Source of the DNA: Balneolia bacterium
Lineage (GTDB): Bacteria; Bacteroidota; Rhodothermia; Balneolales; Cyclonatronaceae
DNA: 11,692 bases
Direction: 5' to 3'
NCBI GenBank assembly: GCA_003566395.1
Contig: PXDL01000370.1
Span: forward strand, 1 to 11,692
This document shows, in pieces, positions 1-6,572 of the stretch. Numbering within the stretch: position 1 is the first letter of the stretch; each line of letters begins with the position of its first letter. Below the pieces are notes generated by a model that made no database searches, was not told the origin of the DNA, and saw nothing but the letters and a program-made list of their open reading frames with translations. The position numbers and the translations under genes were made by a program.

Positions 1-70
1 TCCGCGTAATCCGCGGGACAAAAACATGCTGCCAACGGATACAGTAAGAATCAGTTTCCCCGGACAACAG

Positions 71-119
71 TGATTCAAAATTCAAAATTCACCATTCAAA
101 ATTGGGAGCGAAGCGACCC
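71..119. repeat. Dispersed intergenic repeat, copy 1
   Basis: An AT-rich run of short near-repeats (attcaaaa, three times) leads into gggagcgaagcgacc. The segment 95-119 recurs in inverted orientation at 6201-6225 with a single mismatch (TTCG against TCCG). Both copies lie outside genes, this one upstream of mutS and the other just after the stop of the repeat-protein gene. It looks like a genome-wide intergenic repeat. No coding role is evident: an open frame across 70-267 has no recognisable protein features. The first 15 bases of the window (tccgcgtaatccgcg) also recur exactly at 3452-3466, upstream of serS. Confidence 0.6.
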
Positions 120-203
120 TACCGCCATTTCCTCCTCTCCGCTCAATAATCACAATGATGCGCGCTTGCTGTTTCGAAAAGTCCGTTTAAAATGCTTCGC
201 CGG

Positions 204-234
204 TTTGATGCTTCTGTCTGCAAAGGTTAATTTG
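204..234 (+). promoter_or_regulatory. Candidate Bacteroidota-type promoter of mutS
   Basis: TTTG at 204-207 is followed after 19 bases by TTAATTTG at 227-234. This is close to the Bacteroidota housekeeping sigma consensus of TTTG near -33 and TAnnTTTG near -7, with one mismatch in the -7 box. It lies about 70 bases upstream of the mutS start. The motif is short and AT-rich, so chance occurrence is possible. An alternative -10-like TATAAG lies nearer the gene, around 287-292. The remainder of 120-303 shows nothing else recognisable. Confidence 0.35.
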
Positions 235-303
235 CCCTATTCGGATTTACGGCCTCCATCACCCTGAAAACGGCCTCATTTTAAGTATAAGAATCATTCC
301 TGA

Positions 304-3003
304 ATGAAATCCTCGCGTACCGAAACGCCGCTGATGCGGCAGTACAATCAGATTAAAGCCAAACATCCGGGCACCATCCTGCTCTTCAGGGTCGGGGATT
401 TTTATGAAACCTTTTCCGATGACGCCGTGCTTATCAGCAAGGAGCTGGGCATCACCCTAACCAAACGAAACAACGGGGGCGATCAGACGCCTCTGGCCGG
501 ATTTCCCTATCACGCCCTGGATAACTACCTGCCCCGCCTTGTGCGCCGCGGCCATCGCGTGGCGGTATGTGATCAGACCGAAGACCCGGCCGAGGCCAAG
601 GCGCAGAAGAAGAAGGTCGTAAACCGCGAAATTTCCGAAATCGTAACTCCCGGCGTTACCCTCAGCGATAAACTGCTGGAGCACAAACAAAATAATTACG
701 TTTTTTCCATTCACTGGAGCGGAAGCACGGCCGGCGTTGCCTTTTCGGATATCTCAACCGGCGAATTTGCTCTCTGTCAGATTGAGGCAACCGGGCTGAA
801 GTCGTTTCTGAGCATGTTTAACCCGAGTGAAGTGCTCATCAGTAAAACCAAGAAAGGCGAGCTTCCCGACTGGCTTGAGGCCTATATGATTACGTTTCAG
901 GAAGAGTGGATTTTTGATCACGACTACTGCTATCAGCTTCTGATCGATCAGTTTAAAACGCACTCCCTGAAAGGATTCGGCGTGGATGAACTGACCATCG
1001 CTCAGGTTGCTGCCGGGGCCCTGATGCACTATGTAAAAGAGAATCAGCGGGCTTCCCTGGGGCATCTCCGACGGATTTACGCCTTTGAAAACTCCGGCTT
1101 TATGGCTCTTGACGCCTCCACGAAGCGAAACCTGGAGCTCACCGACAGCCTTCAGCCGGACGGCAAAGACGGCACGCTCATGTCTATTCTTGACGAAACC
1201 CGTACGGCCATGGGTGCCCGCGAGCTGCGAAAATGGGTGATGCGCCCCCTGAAAGAATTAGGTGAAATCAGGCGCCGTCTCGATGCGGTAGATTCGTTGT
1301 TCACCGCGCACGAGATTCGAAGTACGCTGCGTGAGGAACTGAACCAGATCGGAGACCTCGAACGGCTGATATCCCGCATCTCGGTGGGCCGTGCCAATGC
1401 GCGTGATCTCGTTCAGATGCAGCTTTCGCTTGAGCGGATTACGCCCGTCAAACTTTGCCTTCAACAGCAGGAATCACCGCTTCTTGTGCGGCTACGCGAT
1501 GAGCTGTCAGCCCTGATTGAGCTGCAGGAGCGTATTAAGGCGGCCATTGTTGACGAACCACCGGCCGGACTCAGGGACGGGGGCATCATCCGCGACACCT
1601 TTTCTTCAGAGCTGGATGAAATACGCGACATCGCCCGGAACGGGAAAAAATATATAGCTGAAATTCAGAAAGGCCTGGTTCAGCAAACCGGCATACCGTC
1701 TCTGAAACTGGGGTATAACAAGGTTTTCGGCTACTATATCGAGGTTACGAAAGTGCATCAGAACAAAGTGCCCGACACCTTTATCCGGAAACAGACTCTG
1801 GTAAATGCCGAGCGCTATATCACCCCCGAGCTTAAGGAAGTTGAAGAGAAAATCCTAAGCGCGGAGGAGCGCATCTCCACCCTTGAATATGAGTTATTTA
1901 ACGAGCTGAGGCTGCATGTATCGGAATATGCCGAACAGATTCAGCAAAACGCGCGGGCCGTTGCCGCCATAGACTGCCTGCAAAGTCTGGCCGAAGCGGC
2001 GTTCCAGTTTAACTATGTGAAGCCGGAAGTGGATGATTCATCCGTACTTGATGTGAAAGCCGGGCGGCATCCGGTCGTGGAACGGTCGCTTCCTCTGGGC
2101 GAGCCGTTCATTCCCAACGATGTATATCTGGATACCGAAACCGAACAGCTGATGATCATCACCGGACCGAATATGGCCGGAAAGAGCATCATTCTGCGGC
2201 AAACCGGCCTCATCACCCTGATGGCGCAGATCGGGAGTTTCGTGCCGGCAAAAAAGGCGCGGATCGGCCTGGTCGATAAAATTTTCACCCGTGTGGGCGC
2301 TTCCGATAATCTTGCCGCCGGGGAAAGTACTTTTCTGGTGGAGATGAACGAAGCGGCCAACATCCTGAATAATGCCACCAAACAGTCACTGATTTTGCTG
2401 GATGAAGTCGGCCGCGGCACGAGTACGTTCGACGGGCTGAGCATCGCCTGGTCTTTGGCCGAGTACCTGCATAATCAGCCGGCCGTAGCCGCGCGCACGC
2501 TTTTCGCCACGCACTATCACGAACTGAACGAGCTCGAAAGTATGTACGAGCGCATCGTGAACTACAATGTGCAGGTTAAGGAACATGACGGGCGGGTGAT
2601 TTTCCTACGCAAACTGGTGCGGGGCGGGGCCGATCACAGCTATGGTATTCAGGTGGCGGGCATGGCCGGTCTGCCCGATGTGGTGATCAACAGGGCGCGT
2701 GAGATTCTGCACAATCTTGAACAGCACAGCCTCGATATCACCAATAAAAACGGTCGCCCGGAATCGGGAGACGATAAAGCCGTTCCGGCCGGCGAAGCAA
2801 GCGGGAAGAAGAAAGCCGCTAAAGGGCTCGGCAATCGCATTCCAAAGCAGGAGCAAGTCCCCCAATACGATCTTTTCAGCGCCGCCGCCGACCCCTTGTC
2901 CGAACATATCCGGGAAAAACTTTCCAACCTCGACCTCAACTCCACCACCCCGGTTCAGGCCATGATGTTTCTCATCGAGCTTAAAAAAGAGCTGAAAGAG
3001 TGA
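304..3003 (+). CDS. mutS: DNA mismatch repair protein MutS
   Basis: MutS recognises mispaired and looped-out bases in the cytoplasm and, with ATP, recruits MutL to start strand-directed repair. The 899-residue product has the full family layout. The N-terminal mismatch-binding domain carries GDFYETF, with the Phe33 wedge and Glu35 that contact the mismatch. Connector and lever/clamp regions follow to about residue 575. The ATPase domain has Walker A GPNMAGKS at 621-628, Walker B ILLDE ending at Glu701, the GRGTSTFDG signature right after it, and the switch histidine His737 in FATHYHEL. A Lys/Gly-rich linker (about 808-850) leads to QYDLF at 854-858, a match to the QxxLF sliding-clamp-binding motif, and then a helical tail resembling the tetramerisation end of Escherichia coli MutS (853 residues). 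The start at 304 places MRQYNQIKAKHP where the family expects it. No Shine-Dalgarno is visible. All key residues are present, so it is probably active. MutS2 is excluded by the intact mismatch-binding domain. Confidence 0.98.
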   Translation: MKSSRTETPLMRQYNQIKAKHPGTILLFRVGDFYETFSDDAVLISKELGITLTKRNNGGDQTPLAGFPYHALDNYLPRLVRRGHRVAVCDQTEDPAEAKAQKKKVVNREISEIVTPGVTLSDKLLEHKQNNYVFSIHWSGSTAGVAFSDISTGEFALCQIEATGLKSFLSMFNPSEVLISKTKKGELPDWLEAYMITFQEEWIFDHDYCYQLLIDQFKTHSLKGFGVDELTIAQVAAGALMHYVKENQRASLGHLRRIYAFENSGFMALDASTKRNLELTDSLQPDGKDGTLMSILDETRTAMGARELRKWVMRPLKELGEIRRRLDAVDSLFTAHEIRSTLREELNQIGDLERLISRISVGRANARDLVQMQLSLERITPVKLCLQQQESPLLVRLRDELSALIELQERIKAAIVDEPPAGLRDGGIIRDTFSSELDEIRDIARNGKKYIAEIQKGLVQQTGIPSLKLGYNKVFGYYIEVTKVHQNKVPDTFIRKQTLVNAERYITPELKEVEEKILSAEERISTLEYELFNELRLHVSEYAEQIQQNARAVAAIDCLQSLAEAAFQFNYVKPEVDDSSVLDVKAGRHPVVERSLPLGEPFIPNDVYLDTETEQLMIITGPNMAGKSIILRQTGLITLMAQIGSFVPAKKARIGLVDKIFTRVGASDNLAAGESTFLVEMNEAANILNNATKQSLILLDEVGRGTSTFDGLSIAWSLAEYLHNQPAVAARTLFATHYHELNELESMYERIVNYNVQVKEHDGRVIFLRKLVRGGADHSYGIQVAGMAGLPDVVINRAREILHNLEQHSLDITNKNGRPESGDDKAVPAGEASGKKKAAKGLGNRIPKQEQVPQYDLFSAAADPLSEHIREKLSNLDLNSTTPVQAMMFLIELKKELKE

Positions 3004-3015
3004 GGGGCAGTATTT

Positions 3016-3039
3016 CAGTTTGTCAGTTTGTCAGTGTGT
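3016..3039. repeat. Short tandem repeat, 3 x 8 bp
   Basis: Just after the mutS stop codon, the 8-base unit cagtttgt occurs twice and is followed by a variant, cagtgtgt, then catttttc. It is part of a run of low-complexity sequence (ttcatggttcatttttcagaattcag) that is not coding in any convincing frame. No function is proposed. The short array could vary in length between strains by slippage. Confidence 0.55.
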
Positions 3040-3101
3040 CATTTTTCATGGTTCATTTTTCAGAATTCAGAAATCAGTTGGTTGGGGTGAGGTGAGATAG
3101 T

Positions 3102-3192
3102 TTCAGGCTCGCAATGTAACTCCGTAGTAAATTCAACCTCCCGGCAACCCCTCCGTCCGCTCCGCGGACACCTCCCCTTGGCTGGGGAGGAG
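3102..3192 (+). repeat. REP-like palindromic element, direct copy A
   Basis: This 91-base unit begins ttcaggctcgca and ends in ggggaggag. It recurs as a similar direct copy at 3305-3394. It contains two hairpins. The first is GTCCGC-TCC-GCGGAC (3155-3169), with perfect 6-base arms. The second is CCTCCCC, a 6-base loop, and GGGGAGG (3171-3190). A third, inverted unit of the same design lies between the two copies. This is the architecture of REP/BIME-type intergenic elements, which may be spread by a RAYT transposase elsewhere in the genome. No such gene is in this window. Confidence 0.65.
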
Positions 3193-3197
3193 TTTTT
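3171..3197 (+). terminator. Probable rho-independent terminator after mutS
   Basis: A GC-rich hairpin with 7-base perfect arms (CCTCCCC / GGGGAGG, loop TTGGCT) is followed two bases later by TTTTT at 3193-3197. It lies about 170 bases downstream of mutS and is part of the REP-like element. The REP unit may therefore double as the mutS terminator, separating mutS from serS. No better terminator candidate is visible closer to the mutS stop. Confidence 0.5.
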
Positions 3198-3223
3198 ACA
3201 AACCCTAAATGTATAATAAACAA

Positions 3224-3281
3224 GCTCCCATCCTTGGCAAGGAGGGGTGGCAGCCGACTGGCTGACGGGGTGGTTACGGAG
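3224..3281 (-). repeat. REP-like palindromic element, inverted middle copy
   Basis: Read on the minus strand, this stretch starts ctccgta and follows the same plan as the flanking direct copies: a CCCCGTC segment, a short hairpin, then a CACCCCTCC segment ending in a second hairpin. The hairpins, in plus-strand coordinates, are CAGCC-GACT-GGCTG (3251-3264) and CCCATCCTT-GGC-AAGGAGGGG (3227-3247, one mismatch). The stem sequences differ from those of copies A and B while the layout is kept, as expected for paired left and right ends of a BIME-like composite. Confidence 0.55.
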
Positions 3282-3304
3282 ATACTAAACTAACACGGGA
3301 CGAA

Positions 3305-3394
3305 TTCAGGCTCGCATTGTAATTCCGTAGTGAATTCAACCTCCCAACAACCCCTCCGTCCGCTCCGCGGACACCTCCCTTTGGCCGAGAGGAG
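3305..3394 (+). repeat. REP-like palindromic element, direct copy B
   Basis: This 90-base unit closely resembles copy A at 3102-3192, including the exact GTCCGC-TCC-GCGGAC hairpin (3358-3372). Its second hairpin (3374-3392, CCTCCCT against GAGG) has decayed and pairs poorly, although a CTTTTT run still follows at 3395-3400. It is therefore a weaker terminator candidate than copy A. A frame running 3330-3569 crosses it but shows no protein-like features. Confidence 0.6.
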
Positions 3395-3493
3395 CTTTTT
3401 GCACGTACCAGCCGAGAATTATTTTGAATTAATCCGTGAAATCACTCTCAATCCGCGTAATCCGCGTACTGAATTACCCGCCCTCCGTCCTTC

Positions 3494-3509
3494 TAATTTT
3501 GTATCTTTC
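3494..3509 (+). promoter_or_regulatory. Candidate serS promoter -7 box (TAnnTTTG)
   Basis: TAATTTTG at 3494-3501 matches the Bacteroidota -7 consensus TAnnTTTG exactly. It overlaps a second near-match, TATCTTTC at 3502-3509. The boxes lie about 72-87 bases upstream of the serS start. I do not see a convincing TTTG at -33, so the assignment rests on the -7 box and the position between a repeat region and the gene. The rest of 3401-3580 shows only the aatccgtgaa / aatccgcgtaatccgcg motifs, one of which matches the first 15 bases of the window. Confidence 0.4.
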
Positions 3510-3580
3510 CCGCCTTCATACCTTTTCACCATTAACAGCGCAGAACGGGCTCTACGCCGGTTTTCTTAATACCATTATCA

Positions 3581-4855
3581 ATGTTAGATATCGCAGCAAT
3601 TAAGCAGGACCCTGAGCGGGTTAAAAAAGCCATTATTAACAAAGGTGAACCGGACACCTCGGTAGTGGACACGCTGCTGGAAACCGATAAGAACTGGAGA
3701 GAAACCATCCACGAACTCGATCAGCTCCGGGCTGAAAACAACACGAAATCGAAGATGATCGGGCAGCTGATCAGACAGGGGAAAAAGGAGGAAGCGGAGG
3801 AACTTAAACAGCTTACCGGCCGCATGAAGGAGACCGTCAAAGAGCTGGAGGAAAAAGAAAAGCAGCTCAGCGAGGCGCGTTTCAAACTGATGCTCCGTAT
3901 TCCGAACGTCCCCCATGAATCCGTACCGGTCGGGAGCACGGAACACGATAACGTGGAAGCCTTCCGGCACGGTGACCTTCGCAAAGAAGAATGGATCAAA
4001 GACCATGTGGATTTTTGCGAAGAAAACGGATGGGTCGATTTCGAGCGCGGCGTGAAAGTAACCGGTGCGGGCTTTCCGTTCTATAAAGGTCCGGCTGCCC
4101 GGCTGCAACGCGCCCTCATCAACTATTTTATCGATCAGGCGATTGAGCGGGGCTACACCGAGCTGATGGCTCCTTATTTTGTGAACGAAGACTCCGCACG
4201 CGGAACCGGTCAGATCCCCGATAAAGAAGACATGATGTACACCGTACCGCGGGACAACTTTTTCCTAATCCCCACCGCTGAAGTCCCGGTTTCCAACTTT
4301 CACCGGGATGAAATTTTCAGCGAATCCGAACTACCGCTCAACTACGTCTGCTACACGCCCTGCTGGCGACGCGAAGCCGGTTCATACGGAAAAGACGTAC
4401 GCGGCCTCAACCGGCTTCATCAGTTTGACAAGGTTGAACTGGTGAAGTTCGTTGATCCGGACACATCCTACGATGAACTCGAAAAGCTTCGTGAAGACGC
4501 CGAGCACCTGCTCAGGGAGCTTGGGCTGAGCTACCGCCGCCTGCTCATGTGTACCGGAGACATGGGATTCACCCAGTCCAAAAAATACGATCTCGAGGTC
4601 TGGAGCCCCGGTCAGCAGCGCTGGCTGGAAGTGAGTTCCTGTTCTAATTTTGAAAGCTTTCAGGCCCGAAGAATGATGGTGCGATACCGGAAAAAGGATG
4701 GAAAGATCGAGCCTGTTCATACCCTGAACGGCTCCGGGCTTGCCCTGCCCCGCGTAATGGCCGCCATACTTGAACACTATCAGCTGCCTGAAGGCACAGT
4801 GAGGGTGCCCGAGGTCCTGGTTCACTACACCGGCGGATTGAAGGTGCTTGGCTGA
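3581..4855 (+). CDS. serS: Seryl-tRNA synthetase (class II)
   Basis: The enzyme activates serine with ATP and charges tRNA-Ser in the cytoplasm; the same enzyme also supplies Ser-tRNA for selenocysteine synthesis in organisms that make it. The 424-residue product has the usual bacterial length (E. coli 430). Residues 1 to about 110 are rich in charged heptads, as in the antiparallel coiled-coil arm that binds the long variable arm of tRNA-Ser. The catalytic domain has motif 1 around AIERGYTELMAPYFV, the serine-binding TAE at 232-234 (IPTAEVP), motif 2 with WRREAGSYGKDVRG starting at Trp262 (Arg264 and Glu265), and motif 3 NGSGLALPR at 383-391 with the ATP-binding Arg391. The start at 3581 gives MLDIAAIKQDPERV, the normal family N-terminus. 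The gene sits alone between a long repeat-rich spacer and a downstream gene 104 bases away, so it probably has its own promoter. No T-box leader is seen. Confidence 0.98.
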   Translation: MLDIAAIKQDPERVKKAIINKGEPDTSVVDTLLETDKNWRETIHELDQLRAENNTKSKMIGQLIRQGKKEEAEELKQLTGRMKETVKELEEKEKQLSEARFKLMLRIPNVPHESVPVGSTEHDNVEAFRHGDLRKEEWIKDHVDFCEENGWVDFERGVKVTGAGFPFYKGPAARLQRALINYFIDQAIERGYTELMAPYFVNEDSARGTGQIPDKEDMMYTVPRDNFFLIPTAEVPVSNFHRDEIFSESELPLNYVCYTPCWRREAGSYGKDVRGLNRLHQFDKVELVKFVDPDTSYDELEKLREDAEHLLRELGLSYRRLLMCTGDMGFTQSKKYDLEVWSPGQQRWLEVSSCSNFESFQARRMMVRYRKKDGKIEPVHTLNGSGLALPRVMAAILEHYQLPEGTVRVPEVLVHYTGGLKVLG

Positions 4856-4882
4856 TTTTCATCACCAATCCCTTCTCCTGCT

Positions 4883-4906
4883 CGCAACTCCCCCATTATA
4901 GTTGCG
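4883..4906 (+). other. Small hairpin downstream of serS
   Basis: CGCAACT (4883-4889) and AGTTGCG (4900-4906) form perfect 7-base arms around a 10-base loop, 28 bases after the serS stop. No T-tract follows, so it is a weak candidate for a rho-independent terminator. It could instead protect the transcript end or be a chance palindrome. If it does not terminate, serS and the repeat-protein gene at 4960 may be partly co-transcribed. Confidence 0.35.
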
Positions 4907-4959
4907 TAGCATGAGACTATGTAAATCAAAGATGAACATCCAAATATGGACATTACTTT

Positions 4960-6195
4960 ATGAGCCGGATATTATCTCTCATAGTTGTACTATTTTTTGC
5001 AGCCTGTCAACATACCCACGCGCAGAGCGCTATAGAAATTCCGGTACGCGGCTACGGACTTGCCATCGGAGATTCTGAAGAAACAAGCGGCCTCCGGCTG
5101 AATTTCCGCGATGCCAATCTCAGAGAAGTCAACGGAATCAACGTGAATGTCTGGTATCCGCAGGAGGGTGATTTTACCGGAACGGTTAACGGACTTGTAC
5201 TTGGGCTTCCGGCGGCAGGCGCCCGGGAGATGTACGGCCTCGGGTTCAGCCCCGGTATTCTTTACGCAACCGGACCGGTCAGGGGAATCTATACCTCCGG
5301 CATCGCTCAGGTTGGTGGCGATTTTCAGGGTATCGGTATATCCGGCCTGGCTCAGGTTTTTGAAAGTGGACAAGGCATGTTGTTCAGCGGTCTGGCCGGG
5401 GTGAGCTCGGAAAGTTTTTACGGTATCCATATGTCGGGCCTTGCGGGTATTGCCGCCGGCGATTTTGCTGGGATTGGTGGGGCCGGGCTGGCTTTTATTT
5501 CCGGTGAATCGAAAAAAGGAATTTCTTTCGGCGGTCTTGCCAATATCAGCGGTGATCACTCGCGCGGCATACATGCGGCCGGCCTTGCAACTATAGCCGG
5601 ACGAAATTCCAGCGGGCTTCATATAGGCGGCCTGGCCGTGATTGCCGGAGATTATATGAGCGGTTTGAGCCTGTCGGGATTAACCCTTATAAGCGGGGAA
5701 GGAATTCGCGGAATGGCCGTTACGCCCGGTTTTCTGGTGAGCGGCGGCATGAACAACGGATTTACCATGGCTACGATTCACATTTCCGAGTTTTCATCCG
5801 GCATTTCGGTAGGCTGGCTTGCGAACATCGGAGAGCGTTTTGAGGGCGTCAATTTCAGCGGCCTTCTTTTGGTAGGCGAACGCCTTAACGGTATCAACTT
5901 TTCAGGAGGGGCCATGATAGCAGACCGGGCCGGAATTTTTTCGATGAACGGAGCCGTAGTAGCCAACCGCCTCACCGGCTTCAACCTTTCCGGGGTCTTC
6001 AGCTATATTGTTGAGGACGGTTCTCAGGCGGGAATGACCTTCGCCCCGGTAAACTGGAACGACGGCCGCCAAACCGGGCTGAGCATCGGGCTGTTCAACT
6101 ACAGCAGAAACCTCACCGGCGTGCAGCTGGGCCTGTTGAATATCGCGGCCAACAAATCCGGTTTCGGACGGGTACTGCCGTTTATTAATTTTTAG
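4960..6195 (+). CDS. Exported glycine-rich tandem-repeat surface protein (LA_2272-type repeats)
   Basis: The function is unknown. The 411-residue product starts with a signal peptide: Arg3, a hydrophobic core LSLIVVLFFAA, then Cys16, the only cysteine I find. FFAAC fits a permissive lipobox, so it may be a lipoprotein; signal peptidase I cleavage after THA (residue 21) is the alternative. From Gly93 to about 397, almost everything is tandem repeats of 14-18 residues with the pattern G-[IL]-x-x-x-G-L-A-x-I-x-G. Repeats begin at Gly93, 109, 124, 139, 155, 171, 187, 203, 219, 235, 251, 267, 281, 296, 311, 325, 340, 358, 373 and 387. Nine repeat starts from 155 (or 139) to 267 keep an almost exact 16-residue period. 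The end, GVQLGLLNI followed by VLPFINF, resembles what I recall of LA_2272-family surface repeat proteins of Leptospira and Bacteroidota. The alternating pattern suggests a beta-solenoid or stacked beta-strands at the outer membrane. It lies 104 bases after serS and converges on the protease gene. Confidence 0.85.
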   Translation: MSRILSLIVVLFFAACQHTHAQSAIEIPVRGYGLAIGDSEETSGLRLNFRDANLREVNGINVNVWYPQEGDFTGTVNGLVLGLPAAGAREMYGLGFSPGILYATGPVRGIYTSGIAQVGGDFQGIGISGLAQVFESGQGMLFSGLAGVSSESFYGIHMSGLAGIAAGDFAGIGGAGLAFISGESKKGISFGGLANISGDHSRGIHAAGLATIAGRNSSGLHIGGLAVIAGDYMSGLSLSGLTLISGEGIRGMAVTPGFLVSGGMNNGFTMATIHISEFSSGISVGWLANIGERFEGVNFSGLLLVGERLNGINFSGGAMIADRAGIFSMNGAVVANRLTGFNLSGVFSYIVEDGSQAGMTFAPVNWNDGRQTGLSIGLFNYSRNLTGVQLGLLNIAANKSGFGRVLPFINF

Positions 6196-6200
6196 GGACA

Positions 6201-6250
6201 GGTCGCTCCGCTCCCAATTTTGAATGATGAGTGTTGAATGGTGAATGATT
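6201..6250. repeat. Dispersed intergenic repeat, copy 2 (inverted)
   Basis: Six bases after the stop codon of the repeat-protein gene, ggtcgctccgctcccaattttgaat (6201-6225) is the reverse complement of 95-119 with one mismatch. AT-rich gaatg-type near-repeats follow to about 6250. The close position to the stop suggests insertion or spread of an intergenic element rather than part of the gene. Confidence 0.6.
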
Positions 6251-6329
6251 GTCACAAAGAAAATTAGTCAGATAACAAGCCCTGGATAAATTATATATTC
6301 TTTCAAACTGACAACTGATACTGTTCTCT

Positions 6330-6369
6330 GTAACCTGAGCTGGTTACCTTTTGTCCGCACAAAAGGTAA
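6330..6369. other. Two overlapping, mutually exclusive hairpins
   Basis: TTACCTTTTGT (6344-6354), loop CCGC, and ACAAAAGGTAA (6359-6369) form a perfect 11-base inverted repeat. Its 5' arm also belongs to a second inverted repeat, GTAACC (6330-6335), loop TGAGCT, GGTTAC (6342-6347). The two stems share 6344-6347 and cannot form at once. There is no T-tract after the longer stem. It may be a dispersed palindromic element, a processing site in the 3' end of the upstream transcript, or a switch. Nothing downstream on the plus strand is coding, which argues against classic attenuation. Confidence 0.5.
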
Positions 6370-6445
6370 GAGATATCTGATTCGAGCTATAAATCCTTTA
6401 TTAGTATCCTGCCAAATTGTTAGCACCATTTGACCACATGTTTTT

Positions 6446-6474
6446 AAAAAACCGCTGTCACATACGGTTTTTTT
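6446..6474. terminator. Probable bidirectional terminator between convergent genes
   Basis: AAAAAACCG (6446-6454) and CGGTTTTTT (6465-6473) form perfect 9-base arms around a 10-base loop. The A-tract on one side and T-tract (to 6474) on the other give a U-run in the transcript from either strand. It lies between the ends of the plus-strand repeat-protein gene (6195) and the minus-strand protease gene (6573), where a shared terminator would be expected. The stem has only three GC pairs, so strength is uncertain. I see nothing else of note in 6475-6572. Confidence 0.6.
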
Positions 6475-6572
6475 CAGGGTAAAGCAGGAAACTGTATTTG
6501 CGCTGATTTAAAATCGAACTCAGGTTTTAAGGATATTCCAAGACAATCTTCCAAACTAAACCATACCGGGCT

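Noticed and set aside
70..267. Small protein gene upstream of mutS
   Set aside because: The frame begins inside a dispersed intergenic repeat, and the translation shows no domain, signal or plausible composition.
2013..2444. 143-residue minus-strand gene inside mutS
   Set aside because: It lies opposite the conserved ATPase region of mutS and is low-complexity, Ser/Arg-rich and unrecognisable.
3330..3569. Small protein gene upstream of serS
   Set aside because: It overlaps a REP-like element and the candidate serS promoter; the reading frame is open by chance over palindromic sequence.
304..4855. mutS-serS operon
   Set aside because: A 577-base spacer containing a terminator-like hairpin and a promoter-like -7 box separates the two genes.
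4990..5622. 210-residue minus-strand gene opposite the repeat protein
   Set aside because: It is a shadow frame created by the periodic glycine codons of the plus-strand repeat gene, and it has no protein-like features of its own.
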